Shown piece after piece: positions 23,301-34,800 of a stretch of 64,000 bases of DNA. The notes below the pieces were generated by a model. The model was given only the letters and a program-made list of their open reading frames with translations, did not search any database and had not been told where the DNA came from. Origin of the DNA: Yamagishiella unicocca. Taxonomy: Eukaryota > Chlorophyta > Chlorophyceae > Chlamydomonadales > Volvocaceae. Within the stretch, counting starts at the first letter, position 1. Every line of letters begins with the position of its first letter. Both the position numbers and the translations under genes were made by a program. The DNA lies in the NCBI GenBank assembly GCA_003116995.1, contig BDSL01000136.1, positions 124,001-188,000 on the forward strand, in the 5' to 3' direction.

Positions 23301-26300
23301 GAGTGGGTGCGACCTGGGAGGGGGGAAGCGCTGAGGCCGTTGCCCCCCAGAAGTATGGAAGGGGGGGACCACTACCACCACCACCACCACCACCACCTTC
23401 AGGCACGAAACACACCTGCCATCCCCCCCCTCCGGAATTTTCTTATCAACCCCCCCCCCCGGACCCTCCCCCCCCGGACACCCCCTCAGGCTCCTCCCGC
23501 GGCGGCGGCCCCAACAGCGGCAGCGGCTTCCGCGGTGAGAAGCAGCAGCTGCTGGAGCTGGTGGGAGTGCTCAGCAAGCGCACCCTGCTGCCCGTGGCGG
23601 TGTTTTGCTTTAGCAAGAAGAGGTGGGTGCTCTAGCCCCTCCGCTCAGCAAGTCAGCATCCCCTCGCCGCCAAATCCGCCCCCACCCCTCCACCCCCCAG
23701 GTGCGATTCCGCCGCCGACGCGCTGTCCTCCCTGGACCTGGCCACCGGCTCGGAGAAGGCTGCCGTACACTCCTTCGTGGAGCGGTGCCTGACTCGTCTC
23801 AAGGAGGGAGACCGGCAGCTGCCGCAGGTGTGTATGCGTGTGGGGTGGGGGGGCGGGGGGGATGGGGGTATGTGCGTGTGCGTGTTTTGCCGTGCGCGCA
23901 CCCCGCCGTAACACATCACGCGCGCGGTCCAGGGGGGCCGACCTGGCGACACCCGCCCTGGTCCGCTACCACCCCAGTCAGCACCTTCTCTCCCACCCCC
24001 AACTCGTCATCCTCCCTCTCCCCCCGTCCCCTCCCCTTCTGCGGCCCCCCTTTTGCGCCCCCCCTTTTTGCGCCCCTCCCCTCCCTCCCTGCCTGCTGCA
24101 GATCCTGCGGCTCCGAGACCAGATGCGGCGGGGCATTGCGGTGCACCACGCGGGGCTGCTGCCCATCATGAAGGAGGTGGTGGAGATGCTGTTCTGCCAG
24201 GGGTACATCAAGGTGCGGCTGCGGGTGTGGTTGGGGGGGATTACATAAGAGAACCGGTAACGCGACTGGGGAGATGTAGCGTGTGCGTGTTTTGGGGGGA
24301 GGGAGGGCGGCATGATGACCGGGGGAGGGGGGAGGGGGAAGGGGGAGGGCGCTGCAGGGTGGAGGGAGGGATGGTCTGGGGGATATGAGAGGAAACCCGA
24401 TGGTCGGGAGGGAGGGGGGTGGGCTGGGCGTGGATGGGCAGGCAGCTGCCGCTGGTGCTGCTGCCGCTGATGGTGATGACTCAGCGGCGGCGACTCCGAA
24501 ATAATCAACGCTCCCGAATAAACAACCAACCAACCCTCAACTCCCAACACCCAACCGCCCAACCGCCGCCCCCAGGTCCTCTTCTGCACCGAGACGTTCG
24601 CCATGGGCGTCAACGCTCCCACCCGCACTGTGGTGTTCCACTCCATACGGAAGTTCGATGGCAAGAATTTCAGGTGGGTTGGGGGGTTTGAACAGAGGAT
24701 CCGCGAATCCATGGCCGACAAACCGAGGGCGGCGATGGTGGTGGTCCAGCGGAGAGAAGCGGCAAGGAGACGGGTGGGTGGGGGGGGCTCAGGGTTTTGG
24801 GAGGGGCTTGGAGGGATTCGGGATGGGATGGGATTGGTGGTGTTGAGGAGCTTCCCTCCTCGTCGTGCCTGCCGCCCTAGGCTCCCGCTCCTCCGCCTCC
24901 CTTCGCCTGCCCCCACTTCTCTCTTCTCCCCGCGCGTCCTCCCCGCTCCCACCCCCAGGTACCTGCTGCCCGGAGAGTACACCCAGATGGCGGGTAAGCT
25001 CCCGGAGGGGGTAGGAGGGAGGGGGTAGGAGGGAGGGGGGTAGGAGGGAGGGGGGTAGGAGGGAGGGGGGTAGGAGGGAGGGGGGTAGGAGGGCAGGGGG
25101 TAGGAGGGAGGGGGTAGGAGGGAGGGGGGTAGGAGGGAGGGAGGTAGGAGGGAGGGGGGTAGGAGGGAGGGGGGTATGAGGGCAGGGGGTATGAGGGAGG
25201 GGACCCAGGAGCCGCCAGGAGGTGCGCGGGAGCTTGTAAGGGGGCATGCGAGGAGGGAGTGAACTTGTGGTTCGCGGGGGGACAGGGGCAGCCTGCTAGT
25301 CAGTCAGGTCCTCCCCCCCTTCCCTCCCCTTTCTGCGCTCCAACTCTCCCCCCCCCTCCTCCACCCCACCAGGCCGCGCTGGTCGGCGCGGTCTGGACGC
25401 CGTGGGGCACGTGCTGCTGGCCTGCTGGGACGACCGCGAGCTGCACGGCGAGAGCGAGCTGCGGGGCATGCTGCTGGGCCGGGGGGTCCAGCTGGAGAGC
25501 CAGTTTAGGCTCACGTACGGCATGATCCTCAACCTGCTGCGGGTGGAGGACCTCAAGGTGAGCCACCGGGGGGGAGCCCTGACTCACTGCCGTACGGCTG
25601 CAGCCGCCGTCCCTGGAGTCGCTTCCTCCGCCCTACCTCCCCCCGCCGGTCTCCCTCCCGCCCCTCCCGCCCCTCCCCCCCCCTGCAAACCCACCAGCTA
25701 ATAGCCCTCTCCGGCTTCCGGCGGCCACGTCACCCGATGCAACCTCCACGAGTGTACGGCAATGCCCCTGCAGCTGCACGCTGCAATACTCCCCCCTCCC
25801 GCTGTCGTAGGTTCACGGGTCTTCCCTACCTCCCCCACCCCGGTCCCAATCACCCCCCCTCGAGCCCCCCCACCTCCGCCTTTCGTTTCCTCGACCAAGG
25901 TCCCCAGCATGCATCTCGAAACGTCTGTTCTAAACGGGTTTTCTCGCGACCACGGGTCTTCCTTGCAACCCCGCCCCCCCGGGTTTTCCTTGCAACCCCC
26001 CCGGGGTCTTCCTTTTCCCCCCGCACCCCCAGGTTGAGGACATGCTCAAGCGCTCCTTCGCGGAGTTCCACGCCCAGCGCGCCGCCCCCGCCGGTGCCGC
26101 TGAGTTGGCGGAGGTGGCCCGGCAGCTGGCGGCGGCGGCGGCGGCGCCGTGGCCCGCCACCGCCCTGGGCTGCTCCAGGGAGGAGGTGGAGGAGTATGCG
26201 GACCTGTGCGAGCAGCTCGAGGGCATCAGCGCGCAGCTGCAGGTGGGATCAGTGTGTGTGTATGTACGTCTGTGTGTGTGTGCGTGTGTGTGTATATACG

Positions 26301-29300
26301 TGTGTGTATGTAGATGTCATGCAGTAACCGGGTCTCCTCGCCCCCTCCCGCCCTCCCCCCCCGGCAGGAGGCCCTGGCCGCCAACAAGTCCTTCCAGCAG
26401 TCGCTAGTGCCCGGCCGCCTGGTGCTGTACGACAACCCGGTCAACGGTTTGACCGAGCCGGCAGTCGTACTTGGTGACGCGCCTGCGGCCCCTGCAACCG
26501 CAACGGTGACCCTAACCGCACCAACCGCAACGCCAACCGGGAGCCCCCTTGGTACGGCAACAGGCAGCGGCAGCACGGCGGGCGCCGCCGGAGATCGGCG
26601 GCTGTTCCTGCTCGTACTGCATCGGCCCGGCAGCGTGGACGAGCAGCACGAGCGGCAGGCCGAGCAGGAGAGGCGCGCCAAGGGGGGTCCCGGGGGTCCT
26701 GGTGGCGGCGGCGGCGGCGGCGGCTCCCTCCCTGGAGGGTTCGGCGGCATGATGTCGCTGCAGTCGCGTAAGCAGCAGGACCTGGACGGTAAGTGTGTAC
26801 GACAACACGGGGGGGGCGGGGTTTAGGGTTTTAGAAGTTTCAGGGGTCGCGTGGCTGGTGGATTCCTTGCCCGTTCAGGCCCCCCCTACTGCTGTGTTTG
26901 CCCCTGACGCCGCCTCCCCCGCCCCCGCTCCCATCCACGGGTCTTCCTCAAAACTCCCCCTTTAACTCCCCCCCACACACGCACCGTCGTCCCGATTGCA
27001 GACATGTTCGGTGGTATGGTTCAGCTGGGCGGCAAGGGGGGCGGCAAGGGGGGCGGCAAGGGAGGCGGCGGCCCCGGAGGCGGGGCGGGGGGCGGCGGCC
27101 CGCCCCCGCCGCTGCCGGTGCCGCACTACGGCAGCGAGGCGGGGCTGCCGTACTGTGTGCTGGCGGTCGGAAGCAGGTGGGCTCCCCGGGGGGGTTGGGG
27201 CGGGGGCGGGGGGAACCCGCCGACAGGGCACACAAACACATACACACGAGAGAGAGAGGGAGATTAATCGGGGGAGGGGGAGAAACGACGTGGGGGGGTG
27301 AGGGGGAGTGGGCCGGGGTCAGGGGGCCGGGCGAGGGAGGCGGGGGGAAGGGGGCGCGTGTTTAGGAGGGGGGGAGTGAAGGAGGGAGGAGGGGGGCTCG
27401 CTGGTGATGCAGGCGAGTGTTGGAAGCGATGTCTTGTGGCCGGATCGTGGTACCGCCTTCACACCTCCCCCCCTGCTTTTCCATCTCCGTACGTCTGTAC
27501 GACAGATCCATCGTCGGGGTGTGTCGGGCCCGGCTGCGGCTGGACGGCGCCGACGACATCCTGCACAGCGGGGGCAGCTGGGGGGCGGATGCCGTACGGC
27601 GGGCGCTGGCGGCGGGGCTGCGCGGCATTGCGCGGGCGGTGGATGAGGTGGCGGCGGGGGGGCTCCAGGGGGGACCCGGGGGCGACGGCGGCGGCGGCGA
27701 GCTGCCGCTGCTGGACCCACGGGTCGATTTCAAGATCGCTGACGTGGCGGCCGTACAGGCGCTGCTGGCGCGTGCGGCGCTACAGGTAGGAGTGGGGAGT
27801 TTCGAGGAAGACCCGGGGAGTGGGGGGTGGGGTGGAGGAGGGGCGAGACGACCCGGTTACACGACGTAGGAAACGGAGGGCAGAAACGGAGGGGTTGGGT
27901 CGCGAGGAGGTGGTGGACTCTTGAGCGGGAGCGGGAGGAGTGGACTCTTCACCGGCTCATAGCCGGTCTATCCCCCTCGTTCTCCCCTCCAGCCCCCAAT
28001 GACTCCCCCCGCGCCAGCTCCCAGCTGCCAGGCCTCCAAACACCAACTCCCTCCCCCCTTGCTCCCCCCTGCTCCCCCCCCCTGCTTCCCCCCCTGCTCC
28101 CCCCCAGTCCCGGCGCGCTGCTCTGCGGCCGCACCGGGACCCCGGCCTGGTGGAGGCATTCCAGGTGGGGACCTGGGGGGGCGGTTGGAGGTTGGTACCC
28201 GAAGCCCGCCCGCATCACCCCACCCGACCCCTGGCCCCCCTACCCCCTCCTTGCTCTCTCTCTGTCTCCAACGTCGTGTCAGCGGGGATCCCCGCTAACC
28301 CCCCACCCCACCCCACCCCATACTGTTTTTATACCACCCCTCAGGCTGTTCGCAATGAGCGGCTGTGGGCCAGGCGGGCGGCGGAGCTGCGGCACCAGCT
28401 GAGCGACGCGAGCCTGCAGCAGGTGGGCCGGGGGGCCGGGGATGAGGGCTTGGATCGGGAGGGTGCGGGCACGAGGAGCACTTGCGGGTGTCTCACATGA
28501 AGGGGGTCTGGGCTGCTGGCAGCTTGCCAGGCGGTGTCGGCGGAGGATAGGTACTCGGGCACATGGGAGCGGCCCTTGCCCCCGTGACCCCCTCACCCCA
28601 CCTCACCTCACCCCATCCACGGGTCTTCCTCGAAACCGCACCCCACCTCGCCCCACCTCACCCCCTCACCCCCGCAGCTGCCAGAGTTCGAGCTGCGTGT
28701 GGGAGTGCTGCAGCAGCTGGGCTACCTGGGCGAGGACCGCTCCGTGACCCTCAAGGGGAGGGTGTGCTGCGAGATCCAGTCCACGCAGGTGGGCCGGGAA
28801 GGGTGTGTGTGTGTGAGAGGAGGGTGGGCAGTGAACCGGACAACCGACCGGGGGCTGCAAGGAAATCCCGTGTACGAAGTACAAACCGTTAAGGGCAGAC
28901 GTTTCGAGATGCATGCTGGCGCGGGGTGGGGTATTGGAGTGCAGCCAGCCGCTCCGAGGATATGTCCCCCTCGGACATCTCTCCCCCCTCGGGCTGCGCG
29001 CACGCACACGCACACGCACACGCACCCAACCACCCAGCCCAGCACCAGCCCAGCCGCCACCAACCCTGACCGCTGGCAAGAGGGCATGCAGCAGGCAGGC
29101 TGGCATGCAACCTCCGTTCACGTGGTTGCCGTACTTGCCCACGCCGTATCGTGTACGGCACAGGACGAGCTGGTTGCCACCGAGGCGGTGTTCAGCGGGC
29201 TCCTGGGGGAGCTCAGCCCCGAGGAGGCGGTGGCGCTGCTGTCCGCGCTGGTGTTCCAGGTGGGGGGGGCTGGGGGAGGGACGCGGAGTGACTCACTGCA

Positions 29301-30710
29301 AGCCTACGACGCCCTTGTCGCCACACTGCTGCTGCTGCTGATGATGATCGCGGAGCACCGCTGGGAGCTCCGGTCCCCCCCCCCCGCTACCAGGACCCCC
29401 CACCCGCACCTACCAGCGGCCCAGCATAAAAACAACCGCCCCTCGCCCCTCGGCCTGAGCAGCAATGCCCGCTCCCCCCTCCTCGGCCCCCCCCGCCCGG
29501 CCCCCCTTCCTCGGCCGGCCCCGCGGGTCCAATATGCCCCTCCTCCCGCCCCCCCTCAGGTTTGCCGGTAGTCAGTCCCAGTGCTCCAGCATGCGCCCAC
29601 AAAATTGGTGTCCGACGACCATGCGCCAACTATCCTGTCCCGTTGCGTAAAACGGTTTTTAAACGGTTTTTATACAACCCCTCAGGAGAAGTCCGAGGTG
29701 GAGCCCCGGCTGCCCCCCGCCCTGGCCGCCGCCCGGGGGGCCCTGGTCTCCCTCACCGCCTCCACGGCGGAGCTGCAGCGGCGGGCGGGACTGGACATCG
29801 CACCCGACCAGCACGTCACGGACGTGCTGCACTGCGGCCTCATGGAGGTGCGCGGTTGGCTTCGGTTACGGTTACGGTTGCGGTGCCGTTGCAGTTGCAA
29901 TTGCGGTTGCGGTTACGGTGACAGTTACGGTGACGGTTACCGTTGCAGTTGCGGTTGCGGTTGAAATTGCGGTTGTGGACGCATGACACCTCCTGTTACC
30001 CACCTCGCCCCACTCGCGCCCCCCCCCCTGCCAGGTGGTGTACGAGTGGGCCCGCGGCACCCCCTTCGCGGACATCACGCAGCTGACGGACGTGATGGAG
30101 GGCTCCATCGTGAGGGCGATGGTCCGACTGGACGGCGCGTGCAGGGAGCTGCAGGTGGGAGGGGGGAGAACATGGTGGGGGGGGGGGGGAGCTGCAGGTG
30201 TGTGTGGGTTCGAGGAAGACCCGTGTGGGGGGGGGCAGCTGCAGGTGGGTGGTGGTGGTGAGGGGGGCCACCGACCGCAACCCACCGCACCGCTTCCCCC
30301 GCCACCTCACTATGGAACTTCTCTCCGTGTGAATGTGCATTTACCAGATACAGCCCCCAGCCCCCCGTAGCCGCCCCCCCCCCCGGGAGACACACTGTCG
30401 GATGCGGCCGAATGCGTCCACCGAATGCGGTGCTGCTGGACCCCCTGCCACCCCCGCCACCCTGCCATCCTTGTATTAGTTAAGCAGTGAACCTCGTTGG
30501 TGCAAATGCACAAGGAAAAGGGGGTTGAGTTGAATGGCCCCATTAAGCAATGGGCTGAAAAGTGAAAACGCCCTCTCTCCTCTCCCCCCTCCCGCCCCAA
30601 AGGACGCCGCTCGAGTGATGGGCAACACGGCTCTGTTCCAGCTGATGCAGGCAGCCAGTGCCGCGATCAAGAGGGACGTCATCTTCGCCGCATCGCTCTA
30701 CGTGGCGTGA
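17371..30710 (+). CDS. SKI2: Ski2-type DEVH-box RNA helicase (SKI complex, cytoplasmic exosome)
   Basis: ATP-dependent helicase of the Ski complex, which threads mRNA into the cytoplasmic exosome for 3'-5' decay. About 29 exons join in phase, giving roughly 1556 residues (human about 1246). The first exon is 17371-17472 and the last 30603-30710. Motifs: [11 protein letters not shown]; Walker A AHTSAGKT at 474-481; [19 protein letters not shown] at 564-567; [48 protein letters not shown]; and motif [13 protein letters not shown] at about 888-899. The C-terminal domain (about 1359-1556) has [36 protein letters not shown] and [14 protein letters not shown], as in Ski2 and Mtr4. [11 protein letters not shown] and the sequence after DEVH favour Ski2 over Mtr4. 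A Gly/Arg linker ([14 protein letters not shown] and more) is inserted between the RecA domains. N-terminal joins before exon 7 are the least certain. Confidence 0.92.
17704..17790. repeat. CCA/ACC trinucleotide tract in SKI2 intron 1
   Basis: Imperfect cca repeats about 85 bases long, upstream of the acceptor at 17938. Confidence 0.8.
18221..18314. repeat. 20-bp tandem repeat in SKI2 intron 2
   Basis: Four full copies and one partial copy of ttccccaaccccttacggcc, followed by short caatcccgcaa units, end shortly before the acceptor at 18396. Confidence 0.9.
21053..21122 (+). repeat. Intronic dispersed repeat, family A
   Basis: ccagcatgcatctcaaaac, ttctgttcgaaacgg, a T-run, then catccacgggtctccctcg. 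Lies in the SKI2 intron that splits the Walker A codons. Confidence 0.8.
21176..21260 (+). repeat. Intronic dispersed repeat, family B (subtype)
   Basis: cgtgcgcgcgcgtcccgg, tgtccgacggctatgcac and tcgagttaccggttatttta. Nearly identical to 33178-33262 in the neighbouring minus-strand gene. In the same SKI2 intron as the family A copy at 21053. Confidence 0.8.
22821..22880 (+). repeat. Intronic dispersed repeat, family B
   Basis: gtgtccgacgaccatgcgcc, aactatcctgtccc and gtcgtgtaaacgg with a T-run. Directly precedes a family A copy in the same SKI2 intron. Confidence 0.75.
22910..22980 (+). repeat. Intronic dispersed repeat, family A (reference copy)
   Basis: ccagcatgcatctcaaaacg, tctgttctaaacgggt, then gcatccacgggtcttcctcg. 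Ends 12 bases before the acceptor of SKI2 exon 12. Confidence 0.8.
25008..25200. repeat. G-rich minisatellite in a SKI2 intron
   Basis: About eleven copies of a 15-18-base unit of the type gggggtaggagggag start about 15 bases after the donor of the short exon 24959-24993. They predict strong purine-strand asymmetry and G-quadruplex potential. Confidence 0.85.
25903..25975 (+). repeat. Intronic dispersed repeat, family A
   Basis: cagcatgcatctcgaaacg, tctgttctaaacgggttttc and ccacgggtcttccttg, followed by two partial reiterations of gggttttccttgcaacc. Precedes the acceptor at 26032. Confidence 0.8.
28853..28920 (-). repeat. Intronic dispersed repeat, family A, reverse orientation
   Basis: The complement reads cagcatgcatctcgaaacg, tctgcccttaacgg and cacgggatttccttg. 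Lies in a SKI2 intron antisense to the gene. Confidence 0.7.
29585..29665 (+). repeat. Intronic dispersed repeat, family B (reference copy)
   Basis: ccagcatgcgcccacaaaat, tggtgtccgacgaccatgcg, ccaactatcctgtcccgttg and cgtaaaacggttttt, 20 bases before the acceptor of SKI2 exon 27. Confidence 0.8.
29853..29965. repeat. Hexamer-like ggttgc/ggttac repeat in a SKI2 intron
   Basis: About 110 bases of alternating ggttgc, ggttac and related units begin right after the donor of exon 27. Confidence 0.75.
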
Positions 30711-31877
30711 ACACGGACCCGCGGGTCGCTGCTCGTGCCGGAGCCGACCAGCAGCCGCCTCGCGCCTTTCCGCCTTGCAGCCCGGAGCGCACTGAAGAGA
30801 AGACGGCGCGGGGTGCGGCAGTGGCTGGCAGGATGGGTCCCAAGCAGCTGCTAGGTGGCCCCTCGTGGTATGGTGCTTGGTGCTGCTGGCTGCTGAGGTT
30901 GGCCCCAGAGGCGTTGGGGCCACTACTTGGTGTGTCACAAATTGGCAGGCTGGATTGCTGCGTTGCTGCGTCGCTGGGATTCTTATTAGCCATGCCGGTG
31001 GTGCCGGTGGCGGTGCTGTCGACAGCAACGTCTGCGAATGGGGGGAAAACGCGAGCTGGAACAGTCTCTTCGGACGGCCTTCCTACTCTCGCTGCATCTG
31101 ATCGCAGCCTCCCAAAAGGACACGGTGTGAAGCCTCCCCCTGCTGGCTCTGTGAGGGAAACGCATCCAGGTTACGATTACGTTCACTATTACATCTCTTT
31201 TCAGAGCCGAGGCGGCTCTTGGCCACATTTGAGGCCAGTTGGTCTTTGGCATGGTGTGGCGCTGCTCCTGTGGGTCGCGGCCGTAGCCCCACGAGGAGCA
31301 GGACGAGGAGCAGGGGAGGGCGAGGGCCGCCATGCTCCTGCCACCCCCTCCCGGCCCCGGAGACCATTTCGAACCCTAGGCCTTATGGCTGTGTGTATTT
31401 TCAGAGAGCCTATTGCACTGGTTCGGTGCCGCGGACGGACCCGGCGGGCAGCCAGCGTGCTGACCTGCTCCACTACATGTGTAGGGCCCACCTGGTTGAA
31501 CCAACTAAGAGTGTTCAGTTGCACTACAAGGACGAGCAACTGATAACCGCGTCGCCAGGAGACCCGTCCCCGCTGCAGCTCAGCCCCGCCATGACACCAC
31601 CACTACGCAGCAGCCACTGTTCACTGCAGCACGGGCGCAAGCACGGCGGCCTCCTCATCGGCGGTCAGTGCGGGTGCCGACCACCGCCTGCTCACACCAC
31701 CACGCGCCGTCCTCTGTTGCAGCGCCCTTTCCCGCTGCCACACCTTGCCCACAACCCACTAGCCCACAGCGCCACACCCCTCTTTCGCTCGGCGGCTGAG
31801 CTCCGCTCCTCCGGCACCACTGCCCACGTGCGGCCCCCGCCCCCTGGCGGCACCACTGCCCACATGGGCCCCCCCTC
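30711..31877. other. Convergent 3' region between SKI2 and the GIY-YIG gene
   Basis: The two genes point at each other, so this interval should hold both 3'UTRs. Several overlapping open frames of 80-280 codons occur on both strands but none shows a domain or a codon pattern better than its shadows. No plus-strand TGTAA for SKI2 was found here. Confidence 0.5.
31189..31193 (-). promoter_or_regulatory. Candidate TGTAA polyadenylation signal for the GIY-YIG gene
   Basis: The complement reads gatgtaata, about 690 bases after the proposed minus-strand stop at 31878. Confidence 0.35.
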
Positions 31878-34800
31878 TTAGCGGCGCCTGGCACCTCGGG
31901 CACCACACTGCGTGGAGCCCGTCACTGACAGACCGCCAGGTCCGTTACCTCCGCCTCCACCCCCACCTCCACAGCTGCCTCCGCCCCCATCACCGCCTCC
32001 ACAGCTGCCTCCGCCTCCATCATTGCCTCTACCTGCGCTTCCAGCACCTGCTCCGCCGCCTGCGCCTTCGCCGGCCCCGCTGCTGCTGCCCCGCGGCACA
32101 GAGTCAGTACTCGCTGCTGGCTGCGGGTGCCCGCTGCGGGCCCAGTGCGGGGAGGTGCTGGGTGCCGCAGCAGCCCGGGGGGGCCCGCCAGCTCCGGCCG
32201 CACCACAGGGTAGTCGTCCAGGGAGGGGAGGTGGTGGGGGAGGGGGCCGTCCAGGGAGGGGAGGTGGTCGGACCCGAGGTGCAGGTCGCGGTAGCTGCCG
32301 TTGTGAACCTGCGGGGGCAGGGGCGGCCATGGCGGTCATGGCGGCAGCACGGGTTGCGGAAAGGGGGGGACGTGAGGGGGCGGGGGACTTCGCGACATCT
32401 GCCACGTCCGCTGTGGCGCACTCAGCGTCTGCCTCCTCCGCCAGCTCCACCGGCTCTTCCCCCCCAGACTGCAGCTGGGTAGCGGTGTGCTGCCGGGGGC
32501 CGCCGCATGTGGTTGTGTACGGCAACCTGGAGCCGCCACCGCCGCCACGCCCCGGCTTACTAGGCCGGTATGCCTGCTAGGAAGCAGCTGCCTACCGCTC
32601 CTTGATGACCCATCCATTCATCCATTCACCCCTCCTTCCCTCCCGCTCTCCCTCCCCGCGCAATGTCCGCTATGACTCCCCTCCGGGACCACTCCTCCCC
32701 CCACTCGGCCCCCATCCCCGCCCCACCAGGCACGCCGCGTAGTTGATCCTGTCGTGCAGCAGCCGCTCCGCAGCCACCGCGTCCACGTCGCCGTCGCACA
32801 CGCGGTACCTGCGGCCGTACGGCGGTACAGCAGCAGCACGGCAAGAACGGCAGTACGGCGGGGGACAGGGCATGGGGCGCAGTACGGGACTTGTCGGGTG
32901 GCGCTGTGTGGACGGGGCTGCGACACCCCCCCTCACCCCCAGCCGCACTCCGCTCCCCCCTCACCCCCAGCCGCACTCCGCTCCCCCCTCACCCCCAGCC
33001 GCACTCCGCTCCCCCCTCACCCCCAGCCGCACTCCGCTCCCCCCTCCCCTGGGAACGGACCAGGTGTCACTACCCTGCCGTCACGACAGCACCCGCACCG
33101 GAAGCCAACGTGCCAGCGTGGCCGCACGGCTTGCCCCCACCCCCCTCCGTCCGTGTGTGTCCGGCCACCCCTAGCCCAGTAGCGTGCGCGCGCGTCCCGG
33201 TGTCCGACGGCTATGCACACGCTACATTTCCCCAGTCGAGTTACCGGTTATTTTATTGTACCCCCCCCTCCGCACTGTGCACCAGCCACACTTCCCATGT
33301 CGAGCTACCGGTTCTTTTCTGAACCCCTCCGCACGCACGGGTCTTCCTCCTCCTCGCACTCTCCCCCGCCCCCACCTCCACAAGTTCCCTCCCCCGCCGC
33401 CCACTACCCCACCTGTACAGCAGCTCAAAGCCCCGCGCCTGCAGCCGCAGCCACAGCTCCGCCTTGCGTGCCTCGCTCACCGCCCGGACAGACGGCGGCG
33501 GCCCCGCGTCCCCTCCGGCCCCCACTCGCGCCGCCGCAGCCTCCCTCCTGGCCGCCGCGGCCACCTCCCGCCGCGTGGGCGGCCTGGCTGCCCTGTCCGC
33601 TGCCGCCAGCGCGCCCTTGGGTCCCAGCAGCACCCGACTGGCGGCCGCGTACTTGTTGAAGCGGGAGCGCAGCGTCTCCCGGCTGCAGCCACCACCTGGC
33701 GGTAGCGGGGGAGGGCAGCGGATCGGAGGGGGTGGATGCGCAGGTGAAGGACGTAGGGGCAGGTGAGGCGGCGGGGATTTGCCTTGTCGGCAGCCGGCTC
33801 GTGTTGTGCCGTATTGCCATGTGGATGTGGTGCGGTGTGGGGTGCGGTGTGGTGCAGCAACTGGTACTCACCGACGACAGAGGTTCCGCCAGCAACCCGT
33901 CCCACCCCGCCCCCTCCCCTCCCCGCCACCCACCCGCCTTCCCCAGGTAGAAGGCCAGCACCCGGCTGCCCCCCGGCGCGCGTGCGCCCCACTCGTATAT
34001 GCCCGGGCGGGTAGGAGGCCGCACCCCCGCCAGCACCAGCCGGTTGGGGCGCACCACGGACCAGTCGCTGAAGCCCGCAAACAAGCTGCGGACAGGGAGG
34101 GGTCCAGGGAGGGGTCCAGGGAGGGTTTCAGGGAGGGATCCAGGGAGGGTTTCAGGGAGGGTTTCAGGGAGGGGTCCAGGGAGGGTTTCAGGGAGGGGTC
34201 CAGGGAGGGAGGGAGGGGCCACGAGAGAGGGTTAAAGGGGAGAGGGGCAGGGAGACAGCCGCCAGCATAGACAGCCACAGGCCGGCCTACCGGCAGTGCG
34301 GCTCGGCGCCGTCAGAACGGGATTTACTCCCGCGGCTCGCATCCCACCAGGGCCAGCAGAGTGCAGCCGGCTCCCCCCCTCCGCACACACCCCAGCCGCC
34401 ACTCACGGGTCGTCATGCGCCACATCACACTCGCGGAGCAGCCGGGGGTCGGACGCCCGCAGAGCCGTCGTCGCGTTGGACGAGCTGGGAGCAGCTGGCA
34501 GCCGCTGCGAGAAGCCGCCGCCCGGGTCGCCGCCACCGCCGCCGCCGCTGCCACCGCCGCCGCCGCTGCTAGTGCCGCCGCTGCTGGTGCCGCCGCCGCT
34601 GCTGGTGCCGCCGCCGCCGCTGCCGCCCGCCCGCACCCCTCCCTTGCTGCAGGACCCCCGGGGGCAGCCGCGCCGTCGCTTCTGGCTTGGCTCCTGGGCC
34701 TGATGGCTGCCGCCGCTCTGTACGGACGGCTGTGGTACGACGGGGCTGGCGGGCGCAGCGGGCAGCTCCAGTACCTGGTCTGCCTCCCGGGTGCCCGGCC

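Noticed and set aside
17371..30710. Assignment of the helicase as Mtr4
   Set aside because: The sequences around [19 protein letters not shown] and [10 protein letters not shown] match Ski2, and no Mtr4 arch KOW pattern was recognised.
30707..31881. Plus-strand ORFs after the SKI2 stop as a separate gene
   Set aside because: The frames overlap each other and the minus strand, have no domain, and sit where two 3'UTRs should converge.
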